Shown: positions 26,620-35,911, counted from the first letter of the stretch. The stretch: 64,000 nucleotides of DNA from Acetatifactor sp. (GCA_022511465.1 JAFLRM010000007.1:17878-81877); one strand, 5' to 3'. Notes: generated from the letters alone by a model not told the origin. Numbers and translations: made by a program.

Positions 26620-27483
26620 ATGATCATAGATTTTCATACACATACATTTCCGGAACAGATCGTAAAGAGAGCAATCGCAAAACTCTCCGAAAGTGCACAC
26701 ATTAAGAACTACCTAGACGGAACTTTGGCTTCCCTTCAAGCCTCCATGAAGGAGGCGGGCATCGACTGTGCGGTACTGCTGCCTGTGGTCACCAATCCCT
26801 CACATCAGGAAGAGATCAACCGATCGGCACTCCAAACGAATGAACACTTTTCGGAGACCGGTGTCCTGTCTTTTGGAGGTATTCATCCCGACAGTGAAAA
26901 CTATCGGGAAATCATAAAGAATCTTGCCGCCCACGGAGTGCGGGGCATCAAACTTCACCCCGTTTTTCAGCAGACGTATTTTGACGACATCCGCTATCTG
27001 CGGATCATGGAGTGCGCCTGCGAGAACGATCTTATCATTTTGACCCATGCAGGGCTGGATGCCAGCTTTCCGGATCAGACCTTTGTGACACCGGAGCGCA
27101 TCCGCACGGCCTTAGAACAGATCAAGCCCCGGAAGCTTGTGCTGGCGCACATGGGCGGTTGGGGCTGCTGGGATGATGCAGAGGAACTCCTCGCCGAATA
27201 TGACGTTTGGTTGGACACCGCCTTCACGCTGCCACCTCTGCGCGATGGCACCGGGCAGACTACGGACGGTCCGTACAAACCTCTGGAACGCGAACAGTTC
27301 CTACGAATGGTTAGATCGATCGGGGCAGATCGCGTTTTATTCGGCAGCGACAGCCCTTGGACAGATCTGACAGAATCTTTGACCCTCATCCGTGAGAGTG
27401 GTCTTACACCGTCGGAAGTTCAAGCTGTTCTAGGAGATAATGCGGCCGGTCTGCTGGGTATTTCCGCAACAGACCGGCGTTAA
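26620..27483 (+). CDS. Amidohydrolase-family metal-dependent hydrolase
   Basis: 287 residues. It starts MIIDFHTHTFPE, the N-terminal HxH metal site of the amidohydrolase-2/TIM-barrel family. GIKLHPVFQQ (conserved K-H), LTHAG, LAHMGGWG and LFGSDSPW (late D ligand) follow. The substrate is unknown; relatives include decarboxylases and lactonases. GAAAGG lies nine bases before the ATG at 26620. It is plus-strand between minus-strand units. A 9-bp inverted repeat at its 3' end may stop transcription. Confidence 0.8.
   Translation: MIIDFHTHTFPEQIVKRAIAKLSESAHIKNYLDGTLASLQASMKEAGIDCAVLLPVVTNPSHQEEINRSALQTNEHFSETGVLSFGGIHPDSENYREIIKNLAAHGVRGIKLHPVFQQTYFDDIRYLRIMECACENDLIILTHAGLDASFPDQTFVTPERIRTALEQIKPRKLVLAHMGGWGCWDDAEELLAEYDVWLDTAFTLPPLRDGTGQTTDGPYKPLEREQFLRMVRSIGADRVLFGSDSPWTDLTESLTLIRESGLTPSEVQAVLGDNAAGLLGISATDRR
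27445..27478. terminator. Possible terminator hairpin at the amidohydrolase 3' end
   Basis: GCCGGTCTG (27445-27453) and CAGACCGGC (27470-27478) form a perfect stem, but the following GTTAATTTCC is a poor T tract. It lies between two convergent genes. Confidence 0.35.
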
Positions 27484-27494
27484 TTTCCTTCCCT

Positions 27495-28070
27495 TTAGGC
27501 GCTCCTTCCCATCTCGAAGGCTTTCCTATTCAGATCCAAGAATTTTTGCGGCACACATGCTTCGATAGCCTTCTGCCACTCCTCGTTCGAAATCTCCGGA
27601 AAATAGTTGGAGAGCCTGCCCATCAGGGCAATATTTACCGCTTTGGCACTCCCCGCGGACTCTGCAATGGTCAGAAAGTCTTTCGCATCCACCTTTGCCC
27701 CCGCCGCCTTAAGCTTCTCCACAAGCTGTCCGGGATACTCCGCCGCACCGGTGATCACCGGCATGGGATCAACCTCCTGAGTATTCATGATGATCTGTCC
27801 GCCCGGTTTTAAATATTCCAGCCAACGCGCCGCCTCCAGCTTCTCAAACGAGACAATGATATCCGCCTCTCCCCTGTCGATCACCGGGGAATAAACTTTC
27901 TCGCCAAAGCGCACATAGGTCACAACACTTCCGCCTCTCTGACTCATACCGTGCACCTCGGACACCTTCACGTCGTATCCCTGTTCCAGCAGCACACAGC
28001 CGAGCAGTTTGCTTGCCAGAAGCGTTCCCTGACCGCCGACGCCTACGATCATGATATTTTTTGTCGCCAT
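27495..28070 (-). CDS. iorB: Indolepyruvate ferredoxin oxidoreductase, beta subunit
   Basis: 191 residues, beginning MATKNIMIVGVGGQGTLLAS, the gamma-type domain of 2-oxoacid ferredoxin oxidoreductases, followed by SEVHGMSQRGGSV. With IorA it oxidatively decarboxylates arylpyruvates to arylacetyl-CoA and reduces ferredoxin. The start at 28070 has AAAGGAG upstream; an in-frame extension to 28112 does not. It follows iorA by 65 bases and ends the operon. Confidence 0.92.
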   Translation of the reverse strand: MATKNIMIVGVGGQGTLLASKLLGCVLLEQGYDVKVSEVHGMSQRGGSVVTYVRFGEKVYSPVIDRGEADIIVSFEKLEAARWLEYLKPGGQIIMNTQEVDPMPVITGAAEYPGQLVEKLKAAGAKVDAKDFLTIAESAGSAKAVNIALMGRLSNYFPEISNEEWQKAIEACVPQKFLDLNRKAFEMGRSA

Positions 28071-28135
28071 AAGCTCCTTTCGCCTTTCCTGTATCTGCAC
28101 ACTAACCTCCATGATCCTTAGAAATTCTTCTCACG

Positions 28136-29857
28136 CTACTCCAGCGCACCGAACTTACACATCTGCGTGCAGACTTTGCATCCGATACACAGCGTGGAGT
28201 CAATCCGGACCTTTCCTTCTCTTACGGAGATGGCCGGACAACCAATCTGCATGCACGCCTTACAGCCGACACACTTCTCCTCCTTCGGACAGATCGGCGG
28301 CTGGTGCACCGTGCCCTTGATCATAACGCAGGGTCTGCGGCTGATAATGATGGACGGTGCCTCTGCCGCAAGTTCCTCTTTCAGAGCCTTGTCAACCGCA
28401 TCCAGATCATAGGGATCTACCACACGCACCCGCTCAAAGCCCAGAGCCCTGCAAAGACTTTCCAGATCCACCTTTCCAGCCGGCTCTCCGCGGAGATTTT
28501 TGCCCGTGGTGGGATTCTGCTGATGTCCCGTCATTCCCGTGATGGAATTGTCGAGTATGATGACGGTAGAATTTGTCATGTTGTAGGCGATGTCAGTGAT
28601 TCCCGTGATTCCCGAATGAATAAAGGTAGAATCTCCGATGACACCCACACTGTGGCGCTCTCCCTCTTTTCCCATAGCCAGATTAAAGCCGTGCAGTCCG
28701 GAGCAGGAGGCTCCCATACAGACATTTAAGTCCATCGCGTTTAAGGGTGCGACCGCACCCAGGGTATAGCAGCCGATATCGCCATACACCATACATTTAT
28801 TTTTCTTCAGGATGTAGAAGATTCCCCTGTGTGGACATCCCGCACACATCACAGGGGGCCGTCCCGGAATCTCATCCGCAATGTGCATGCTCTCCTGCGT
28901 TTCAAGCCCCATACAGCTTCTCACCAGATTCTGGGAGAACTCGCCGCAGATAGGGAATCGATCCTTTCCGGACACCTTCACTCCCAACTGCTTACAGTGA
29001 TTCTCTATGATCGGGTCCAGCTCCTCGAGCACGACCACCTGATCCACCTTGGCCGCAAAGTCCAGTATCTTCTTCTCCGGAAGCGGATAAACCATCCCAA
29101 GCTTTAGGATGCTCGCCTCATCGCCAAACACCTCTTTTGCATACTGATAGGAGGTGGAGGAAGTGATGATCCCAAGGGCGGTATCTCCCATCTCCACACG
29201 ATTCAGGTCACAGTCCTCCGCGTAAGCGATAAGTTTCTTCGTCCGCTCCTCCACGCGCACATGTGCATTTCTCGAATTGACTGTCATCATGACCTTCGTC
29301 GGATCCTTCACATAAGGCACCTGATCAGGCACGATGCGCTCCCCCGGCTCCACCACACTCTGTGAATGAGACACACGGGTACACATCTTAATTAGCACCG
29401 GCGTATTAAACTTCTCCGATATCTCGTAGGCTCTCTTGGCAAAGCTTCTGGACTCCTCGGAATCGGAGGGCTCCAGCATAGGGATCTTGGCAGCAATGGC
29501 ATAGTGACGGGAATCCTGCTCATTCTGGGAAGAGTGCATACCCGGATCGTCCGCCACACAGACCACAAGACCGGCGTTCAGACCCTGATAGGAAATGGTA
29601 AACAACGGGTCTGCCGCTACGTTCAAGCCCACATGCTTCATCGCACAGGCACTCCTTCTGCCGCCTACACTGGCTCCATGAGCCACCTCAAGCGCCACCT
29701 TCTCATTTGGTGCCCACTCACAGTAAATATCTTCATACTTGGCCGCTTCTTCCGTGATCTCCGTGCTGGGAGTGCCCGGATAACTGGAAATAACCTGACA
29801 GCCTGCTTCATACAGGCCACGCGCCAGCGCTTTGTTCCCAAGCATCAATTCTTTCAT
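28136..29857 (-). CDS. iorA: Indolepyruvate ferredoxin oxidoreductase, alpha subunit
   Basis: 573 residues. The N-terminal pyrimidine-binding domain (SSYPGTPSTEI) is followed by the thiamine diphosphate site GDSTFIHSGITGI and LDNSITGMTGHQQNP. The C-terminal ferredoxin-like domain has two cluster motifs, CVGCKACMQIGCP and CIGCKVCTQMC. It takes phenyl-, hydroxyphenyl- or indolepyruvate. GGAGGGG lies before the ATG. It is the middle gene of an acyl-CoA ligase-iorA-iorB operon, which suggests amino-acid-derived arylacetate metabolism. Confidence 0.94.
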   Translation of the reverse strand: MKELMLGNKALARGLYEAGCQVISSYPGTPSTEITEEAAKYEDIYCEWAPNEKVALEVAHGASVGGRRSACAMKHVGLNVAADPLFTISYQGLNAGLVVCVADDPGMHSSQNEQDSRHYAIAAKIPMLEPSDSEESRSFAKRAYEISEKFNTPVLIKMCTRVSHSQSVVEPGERIVPDQVPYVKDPTKVMMTVNSRNAHVRVEERTKKLIAYAEDCDLNRVEMGDTALGIITSSTSYQYAKEVFGDEASILKLGMVYPLPEKKILDFAAKVDQVVVLEELDPIIENHCKQLGVKVSGKDRFPICGEFSQNLVRSCMGLETQESMHIADEIPGRPPVMCAGCPHRGIFYILKKNKCMVYGDIGCYTLGAVAPLNAMDLNVCMGASCSGLHGFNLAMGKEGERHSVGVIGDSTFIHSGITGITDIAYNMTNSTVIILDNSITGMTGHQQNPTTGKNLRGEPAGKVDLESLCRALGFERVRVVDPYDLDAVDKALKEELAAEAPSIIISRRPCVMIKGTVHQPPICPKEEKCVGCKACMQIGCPAISVREGKVRIDSTLCIGCKVCTQMCKFGALE

Positions 29858-29872
29858 CTATAGTCCCCTCCG

Positions 29873-31507
29873 TTAGCCTTGGTTCTCTTTCTCCACCAGA
29901 CGATCCGCTCCATAAATCTTGCGAAGTTTTGGCTTCTCTATCTTTCCGGTGGCATTTCTCGGAATCTCAGCAAAGATGATCTCTTTGGGACGTTTATATC
30001 TGGGCAGTCCCGCGCAAAACTCTTCTACCTCTTCTCTATCACAGGAGAATCCTTCCTTAATCTCGATGATAGCTGCCGTCTTCTCGCCCAATCTCCTGTC
30101 AGGCAGACCGATCACCGCCACATCCTTGATCTTCTCGTAACGCCTCAGGAAATCCTCAATCTGAACCGGATAGATATTCTCTCCTCCGCTGACGATCACG
30201 TCTTTCTTGCGATCCACAAGGAAATAGAAACCGTCCTTATCCTGTATAGCCATATCTCCGGTGTAGAGCCAACCGTCCTTTAAGACCTCCGCGGTCGCCT
30301 CCGGATTGTTGTAATAACAAGTCATCACACCCGGTCCCCTCACACAGAGTTCTCCCGTGTCACCTTGTGCAACCTCGTTTCCGGCCTCATCCACGATCTT
30401 GCACTCCCACCGGTAACCCGGAACGCCGATCGCGCCGACCTTATGTATATTTTCCATGCCCAAATGCACACATCCCGGTCCCGTGGACTCGGACAGCCCG
30501 TAGTTAGTGTCATAGTCGTGCCCCGGGAAATATTCCTTCCAGCGCTTAATCAAAGACGGTGGAACCGGCTGCGCCCCAATGTGCATGAGCCTCCACTGTT
30601 CCAGCTGAAAATCCTCTATTTTCAAATCTCCTCTGTCCAACGCATCCAGAATATCCTGCGCCCACGGCACCAAGAGCCATACGATCGTGCAGTGTTCGTC
30701 GGACACTGCGGTAAAAATTGTCTCAGGCCTTGTGCCTTTCAAGAGAACCGCCTTGCTTCCCGCCACCAAGCTGCCCATCCAGTGAAACTTCGCCCCCGTA
30801 TGGTACAGCGGCGGTATGCAAAGAAAAGTGTCCTCCCTCCCTGTCTCATGGTGCCTTTGCTCCATCTCGGCAGCCTGCGTCAGGCTCTGATGCTTGTGAA
30901 GGATCGCCTTTGGAAACCCGGTCGTACCGGAAGAGAAATAGATAGCTCCAAAATCCTCCTCCGTAATCTCCACCCCCGGCGCCTGGCTGGAATAATCTGC
31001 CACCAGCTCGTGGTAGCTCTCCGCAAAGCTCGGACAATTGTCTCCCACGAAGATCAAAAGACGCCCCTTGCTCAGGCGCTCCGCATTGACCTCAATGCGA
31101 CCGATAAAGTCCGGACCGAAGATAATGATATCCACCTCTGCCAATTCTGCACAGTACAAGATCTCCTCCGCGTCATAGCGGAAGTTAAAAGGCACTGCAA
31201 CGGCACCGGACTTTAACACTCCAAAGTAGATCGGCAGCCATTCCAGACAGTTATACATCAGGATAGCTACCTTGTCTCCCTTTTGGATCCCGCGTCCGAT
31301 CAGCATATTGGCAACCCGGTTGGCCTTCTCGTTAAACACGCTCCACGTGATCTCACGCCGATACGGCTGAAACCTATCGGGCTCGATCAGCTCGTACTCT
31401 TTCCAGGTCGTTCTGCGCGTATCCTTCTCCTCCGGATTCAGCTCTACCAAAGCAACCTCATCCGGATATGATCTTGCATTTCTCTCCAAGTATTCTGTTA
31501 CAGGCAT
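29873..31507 (-). CDS. AMP-forming acyl-CoA ligase
   Basis: 544 residues of the adenylate-forming family. The phosphate loop is YFSSGTTGFPKA, the core motifs are YGLSEST and GWLYTGDMA, the hinge is DRKKDVIVSGGENIYP, and the catalytic lysine lies in NATGKIEKPKL. It activates a carboxylic acid with ATP and CoA. Located 16 bases upstream of iorA behind one promoter, it is likely to use an aryl or branched acid linked to IOR, either making arylacetyl-CoA for reductive IOR use or recycling its product. Specificity is inferred from context only. Confidence 0.85.
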   Translation of the reverse strand: MPVTEYLERNARSYPDEVALVELNPEEKDTRRTTWKEYELIEPDRFQPYRREITWSVFNEKANRVANMLIGRGIQKGDKVAILMYNCLEWLPIYFGVLKSGAVAVPFNFRYDAEEILYCAELAEVDIIIFGPDFIGRIEVNAERLSKGRLLIFVGDNCPSFAESYHELVADYSSQAPGVEITEEDFGAIYFSSGTTGFPKAILHKHQSLTQAAEMEQRHHETGREDTFLCIPPLYHTGAKFHWMGSLVAGSKAVLLKGTRPETIFTAVSDEHCTIVWLLVPWAQDILDALDRGDLKIEDFQLEQWRLMHIGAQPVPPSLIKRWKEYFPGHDYDTNYGLSESTGPGCVHLGMENIHKVGAIGVPGYRWECKIVDEAGNEVAQGDTGELCVRGPGVMTCYYNNPEATAEVLKDGWLYTGDMAIQDKDGFYFLVDRKKDVIVSGGENIYPVQIEDFLRRYEKIKDVAVIGLPDRRLGEKTAAIIEIKEGFSCDREEVEEFCAGLPRYKRPKEIIFAEIPRNATGKIEKPKLRKIYGADRLVEKENQG

Positions 31508-31582
31508 CTTCTTTTTCCTTCCCGCTGTTTTATCGGTTTTACCGTTTTTCCACGCTCTGTTGCGCTTCTTCGATCAATTTTA

Positions 31583-31611
31583 AGAATACCATACACACCC
31601 TTAAAAGTCAA
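31583..31611 (-). promoter_or_regulatory. Promoter of the acyl-CoA ligase-iorAB operon
   Basis: TTGACT (31611-31606) and TATTCT (31588-31583) are 17 bases apart on the minus strand, with about 75 bases of leader. Confidence 0.7.
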
Positions 31612-31708
31612 CGAATCGAAGGAGGTACCGCATTCTAAGGTTGACCTTGAGATGCAAAACACAAAAACATAAGAACAGCTTGACTCTCTTGTTTTTTCAT
31701 GGTAGCAT

Positions 31709-31738
31709 CGAAAAAGGCTCCGATGCACCGAAGCCTTT
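31709..31738 (-). terminator. Terminator after the 156-residue hypothetical gene
   Basis: AAAGGCT and AGCCTTT (31713-31738) form a 7-bp stem and the minus strand then runs TTTTTCG. It separates this gene from the acyl-CoA ligase promoter. Confidence 0.5.
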
Positions 31739-31745
31739 CATTGTT

Positions 31746-32216
31746 TTACACTCTTCTGTTGAACACGGAGTCCTTCGGATCCGTCTGCACATTAAAGTAG
31801 GACTCCCTGTCATTATGTGGGAACATCATCTCCATGTACAGATTTCCCATCAGGTTCTTCACGTTCTCCACATTGACATCCTGAACTTTCAGATCATTCA
31901 GCTCCAGTTTTTTCAAATTGGCAAAAAAGTTCTGCACCCGCTCCCGCTCCGTCATCACAGGTTCAACAGGTTCTGGCGGTAAAACGCTCTGTTCTGGCGG
32001 CAAAACGCTCTGCCCCGGCTGAACCTGATCCGTGTTCGGCTCCTCCGCAGGCTGCATGAGCTTGTCAGTCTCCGGCAGATTGTAGACAAGGTTGCGGCAA
32101 GTCTTCGCAAAGCACTCCGGATCCCACTTCGCCAGAAACGTCATGTCATCCATGGTCAGCGCTTGTTTGTTATGAATTTTGATATAGATATTGACAAGGC
32201 GTACATTTTTCTCCAT
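31746..32216 (-). CDS. Protein of unknown function with duplicated QSVLPPE segment
   Basis: 156 residues. The N-terminal 55 (starting MEKNVRLVNIYIKIHN) look like a small helical domain with two cysteines, and the C-terminal 60 form another helical part. Between them is a proline-rich linker with a perfect tandem duplication, QSVLPPE twice, also near-identical in DNA (about 31977-32017). The ATG at 32216 has AGGGGG upstream. It follows pyrF by 28 bases, so it is probably co-transcribed. Not recognised. Confidence 0.6.
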   Translation of the reverse strand: MEKNVRLVNIYIKIHNKQALTMDDMTFLAKWDPECFAKTCRNLVYNLPETDKLMQPAEEPNTDQVQPGQSVLPPEQSVLPPEPVEPVMTERERVQNFFANLKKLELNDLKVQDVNVENVKNLMGNLYMEMMFPHNDRESYFNVQTDPKDSVFNRRV

Positions 32217-32244
32217 AGAATATGCCCCCTGCACTCTTTACACT

Positions 32245-33174
32245 CTACTTTGCCGCCAGAGCCTGCGCAATGTCCTCTTTCATGGCCAGAACCGCCGCTC
32301 TGGACGCGTCCGCATAATTCTCCGCACCGTATTTTGCATACTGCTCCTGCTGATATGCTGCAATGATCCCCCTCGAGGAGTTGATGATGGCACCCAGTCC
32401 GTCCTCATTAAAGAAGTGAACCAGATCGGCCCCCTTTCCGCCCTGCGCACCATAACCGGGCACAAGAATGAACGTCTTGGGCATCAGTTTCCTGAGCACC
32501 TTGCCCTGTTCAGGGTATGTGGCCCCCACCACAGCGCCCACATAGCTGTAGCCGTCGCCCATACACTCTTCACCCCATACGGCGACTTTCTCTCCCACAA
32601 TTTCATAGAGAGGCTTTCCGTCGATCAGGCGGTCCTGCAATTCTCCGCTGGAAGGATTAGAAGTCTTTACCAACACGAAAATTCCCTTTTTCTCTTCCTT
32701 GCAGACCTTGACAAAAGGATTCACACCATCGGACCCAAAATAAGGATTCACTGTCGCAAAGTCCTCATCAAATCCGTAGTATGACTTATCGCCCACCTGC
32801 ACCTTGCCCAGATGTGCTACCGCATATGCCTCGGAGGTAGAGCCGATATCGCCGCGCTTGACATCCCCGATGACCACCAGACCTTTCTCCCTACAGTAGT
32901 CCACCGTCTTCTTGAATGCGATCACGCCCGGCACTCCAAACTGCTCATACATAGCGATCTGCGGCTTTACCGCCGGCACCAGATCACTGATGGCATCCAC
33001 AATTCCCTTGTTGTACTGCCAGACAGCCTCCGCTGCACCCTCCAAAGTCTCTCCGCACTCCGCAAACGCTTTGCTTTTTATGTGCTCCGGCACAAATTTC
33101 ATCGTGGGATCCAGTCCCACTACAATGGGAGCGTTTGTCTTCTGTATTTTTGATATCAGTTTATTGATCATCAT
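32245..33174 (-). CDS. pyrF: Orotidine 5'-phosphate decarboxylase
   Basis: 309 residues, the longer (type 2) form. GLDPTMKFVP at the N-terminus is followed by the catalytic DVKRGDIGST and the phosphate-binding VPGYGAQGGKG. It makes UMP from OMP. ATG-ATG starts occur at 33174 and 33171, with CGGAG just upstream. It is not next to pyrE, and the rest of the pyr pathway lies outside the window. Confidence 0.95.
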   Translation of the reverse strand: MMINKLISKIQKTNAPIVVGLDPTMKFVPEHIKSKAFAECGETLEGAAEAVWQYNKGIVDAISDLVPAVKPQIAMYEQFGVPGVIAFKKTVDYCREKGLVVIGDVKRGDIGSTSEAYAVAHLGKVQVGDKSYYGFDEDFATVNPYFGSDGVNPFVKVCKEEKKGIFVLVKTSNPSSGELQDRLIDGKPLYEIVGEKVAVWGEECMGDGYSYVGAVVGATYPEQGKVLRKLMPKTFILVPGYGAQGGKGADLVHFFNEDGLGAIINSSRGIIAAYQQEQYAKYGAENYADASRAAVLAMKEDIAQALAAK

Positions 33175-33239
33175 TACTCCGTTCTGCCGCCTTCATGCGG
33201 CAATTTTATTGATCACAGCACATCGCTGCCAAGGCTGAA

Positions 33240-34289
33240 TTATCTGGTTGACAAAAAAGTCTGTTCCCGGATCGCCGCTTCATCGTCCGGATAATTGCTC
33301 AAATAATTATTCAACAAAACGGACGCTTTCTGGTACTCTCCCAAGTACTCATAAGCCACGATCTCATTGAAAGACAATGTTTGCATGATCCCGTTGTTCT
33401 CAATTCGCATACCTGCCTGAAAGGCCTCCAGAGCTTTCTGGTAATCCTGCAGGGTCATCTCGCACGATCCCAGTTGATTGTAGATCTCCGCATCCGGATC
33501 ACTCTGTGCCAGATAGCTGTTGTACACGTTGGCTGCATAGTTGTAATCACCCATGGCCTCATAGGCCTTTCCAAGGTATAGATAACTTCTGGCGTTGCCG
33601 CTCTCACGGGCCTGTTCCAGAGAGGACGCCGCCTCCCGGTAGCTTCCCATATAATAGAAGATGCGTCCCTGATCGTACGCCGTGATCTGCTTGTTTGTAT
33701 CATCCAGCACTCTCTGCAGGTATTCCCTGCCCACCTCAGTGTAACCGTAATATTCCAAAACCTGATAAATCTCGATCAGACGATCGTAATTGTTGGGATC
33801 CATGGACAACACTCTGTCAAAGTCGGCCTTGGCACCTTCATAGTCATCCTGAGCCAGCCTCACGGTTCCACGGAGAAAATACGCGTCCTTTTCCTTCCCC
33901 TTAAGCGCCAATATGGCATCATAGGTTTTCTCTGCCTCCGCATACTGACCATTCTTGGTGTAGGCCGCCGCCATATAATAATTCAAATCATAGTCCACCG
34001 GCTGCAAAAAACCGCTGCTGCCGGCCAACGCCTCTTGAAAACACGCAACCGCCTGCTCGTAATCCGTCAACCCCATATAGGCAATCCCTTGCCCTCTTGC
34101 GATCAAGCGGCTGTTCTCGCCCAAATTCTGTGCCTCCACAAACTGCTTCAGCGCCCCTTCATAATCCAAGCTTTGGATCAGCTGCATTCCCTCTTCTGTT
34201 TTCTCGTTGCTGCTCCCACAGCCGGCCATGATCCCCATTACCAGACATCCCACCACACAGAGGACCATCCTTTTCCCATATAAATTCAT
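33240..34289 (-). CDS. TPR-repeat lipoprotein
   Basis: 349 residues. The signal peptide ends in a lipobox (IMAGC), so the mature protein is membrane-anchored outside the cell. At least six tetratricopeptide repeats follow, for example YEQAVACFQEAL, YAEAEKTYDAIL, YEGAKADFDRVL and YQKALEAFQAG. TPRs bind partner proteins; the partner is unknown. The ATG at 34289 has GAGG upstream; an in-frame start at 34313 would put eight charged residues before the signal. It follows mscL by 24 bases. Confidence 0.82.
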   Translation of the reverse strand: MNLYGKRMVLCVVGCLVMGIMAGCGSSNEKTEEGMQLIQSLDYEGALKQFVEAQNLGENSRLIARGQGIAYMGLTDYEQAVACFQEALAGSSGFLQPVDYDLNYYMAAAYTKNGQYAEAEKTYDAILALKGKEKDAYFLRGTVRLAQDDYEGAKADFDRVLSMDPNNYDRLIEIYQVLEYYGYTEVGREYLQRVLDDTNKQITAYDQGRIFYYMGSYREAASSLEQARESGNARSYLYLGKAYEAMGDYNYAANVYNSYLAQSDPDAEIYNQLGSCEMTLQDYQKALEAFQAGMRIENNGIMQTLSFNEIVAYEYLGEYQKASVLLNNYLSNYPDDEAAIREQTFLSTR

Positions 34290-34313
34290 TACTGCCTCTA
34301 TTCTTTCCACCAA

Positions 34314-34751
34314 TTATTCTGCGCCCAACTGTGAGGTACAGTGAGGACATCTGGTCGCATCAACGGCAATCTCACTCTTGCAGTAAGGACATTTCTTGGT
34401 CGTAGGCGCTGCAGGCTGTTCCTCCTTGCGTGTAAACTTCTCGCTCAAGGTGTTGATAGCCTTGACCAGACAGAAGATCACAAATGCAGTGATCAAAAAA
34501 TTGATGACCGCCGTGATAAAATTACCGTAGGTCAGCATTGGAGCCATCTCCCCGCTCCCAAGCTTCACCATCAGATTGCTAAAATCAGTGCCTCCAAAAA
34601 TTCCCAGGATCGGGGTCAGAATATCCTGATTCAGGGAGGTGACTATCGACGTAAATGCACCGCCGACGATCACACCAACCGCCATATCGATCACATTACC
34701 GCGCATGATAAATTTCTTGAACTCGTTCAAAAAACCTTTTCCTTTGCTCAT
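34314..34751 (-). CDS. mscL: Large-conductance mechanosensitive channel with C-terminal zinc ribbon
   Basis: 145 residues. FKKFIMRGNVIDMAVGVIVGGAF is the MscL first helix and pore region. A periplasmic loop and a second helix (INFLITAFVIFCLVKAIN) follow. Beyond the usual cytoplasmic helix is a small zinc-ribbon tail with C-P-Y-C and C-P-H-C pairs, which standard MscL lacks. The channel releases solutes on osmotic downshock; the ribbon's role is unknown. AAGGAG precedes the ATG at 34751. Confidence 0.93.
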   Translation of the reverse strand: MSKGKGFLNEFKKFIMRGNVIDMAVGVIVGGAFTSIVTSLNQDILTPILGIFGGTDFSNLMVKLGSGEMAPMLTYGNFITAVINFLITAFVIFCLVKAINTLSEKFTRKEEQPAAPTTKKCPYCKSEIAVDATRCPHCTSQLGAE

Positions 34752-34850
34752 TGCCTTACTCCTTATCATCCTGTATATATGCTTTTTCTACTATTATAGT
34801 ATCACAAGAAGAAAGGAAGCTCAATAGATCATTTTATGGAATGATTCAAT

Positions 34851-34879
34851 TTGCATGTTTGGTTCCTTTCGTATATACT
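34851..34879 (+). promoter_or_regulatory. Promoter of holA
   Basis: TTGCAT (34851-34856) and TATACT (34874-34879) are 17 bases apart, about 37 bases before the start codon. Confidence 0.55.
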
Positions 34880-34916
34880 GAAAGCATGATCAGGATCTAC
34901 CGGAGGTTTTGTGTTT

Positions 34917-35891
34917 ATGCAAAAGATCGGCAATGATATCAAGCAGGGCAGCTTTAAACAGGTATATCTTCTCTACGGCGAGGAACGCTACCTGAGAAAA
35001 CAATATACCGAACGCCTTAGAAAGGCCATGTGCAATGAAGGTGACGACATGAACACGCACTTTTACGAGGGAAAAGACATCTCTGTAGGCGAGATCATTG
35101 ATCTTGCAGAAACGCTTCCCTTTTTGGCGGAGCGCCGTGTTATTTTTATCAGCGACAGCGGCTTATTTAAATCCGGCGGCGAAAAAATGGCGGAATATCT
35201 GTCCGCGCCCAACGAAACTACTTTCTTTGTGTTCACCGAGAGCGAGGTGGACAAGCGCAGCAAGCTGTACAAAACCGTGCAGGCCAAAGGCTATGCCGCA
35301 GAGTTTGCCGTACAGGATGAGAACACCCTGAAACGCTGGATCGCAGGACTTTTGAAAAAGGAAGAGAAAAACATTTCGGAGAACACGCTGCAGCTCTTTC
35401 TCACCAAAACCGGCACGGATATGGAAAACATTCAAATGGAACTGGAAAAGCTGATCTGCTACTGCATGGACAGGGACGTGGTGACTGCTGAGGACGTGGA
35501 GGCGATCTGTACCAACCGGATCAGCAATCATATTTTTGACATGGTGAATGCTATCGCCGACAAGCAACAGAAGAAGGCGTTGGATCTATATTACGATTTG
35601 ATCGCTCTGCGAGAGCTCCCCATGCGCATCCTGTTTTTGATCGCAAGGCAGTGCAATATGCTGCTCCAAGTGAAGACTATGCGGCAGAAGGGCTTTGACA
35701 ACAAAGCGATCGGAACTCAGATTGGTGTTCCGCCCTTTATTGCCGGGAAGTATGTGGCTCAGGCGGAAAAGTTTAAGATGACCGATTTAAGAGCCGCAGT
35801 CAGACAGTGCGTGGATACGGAGGAGGCAGTGAAGACCGGACGGATGAACGATATGATGAGCGTAGAAATGTTGATCTTGTCCGTTTTATAA
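34917..35891 (+). CDS. holA: DNA polymerase III delta subunit
   Basis: 324 residues with YLLYGEERYLRKQYTERL at the N-terminus, the acidic VFISDSGLF strand and the C-terminal AAA-lid region typical of HolA. It opens the sliding clamp within the clamp loader. CGGAGG lies ten bases before the ATG at 34917; a GTG at 34911 is closer and also possible. It has its own promoter and a perfect terminator. Normally rpsT follows holA in Clostridia; here it does not. Confidence 0.88.
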   Translation: MQKIGNDIKQGSFKQVYLLYGEERYLRKQYTERLRKAMCNEGDDMNTHFYEGKDISVGEIIDLAETLPFLAERRVIFISDSGLFKSGGEKMAEYLSAPNETTFFVFTESEVDKRSKLYKTVQAKGYAAEFAVQDENTLKRWIAGLLKKEEKNISENTLQLFLTKTGTDMENIQMELEKLICYCMDRDVVTAEDVEAICTNRISNHIFDMVNAIADKQQKKALDLYYDLIALRELPMRILFLIARQCNMLLQVKTMRQKGFDNKAIGTQIGVPPFIAGKYVAQAEKFKMTDLRAAVRQCVDTEEAVKTGRMNDMMSVEMLILSVL

Positions 35892-35911
35892 GATTATGTG
35901 TTCAGACCATC

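Noticed and set aside
33185..33202. Hairpin TGCCGC/GCGGCA between pyrF and the TPR gene
   Set aside because: A 6-bp stem only. On the minus strand no T tract follows, and there is no plus-strand gene to terminate.
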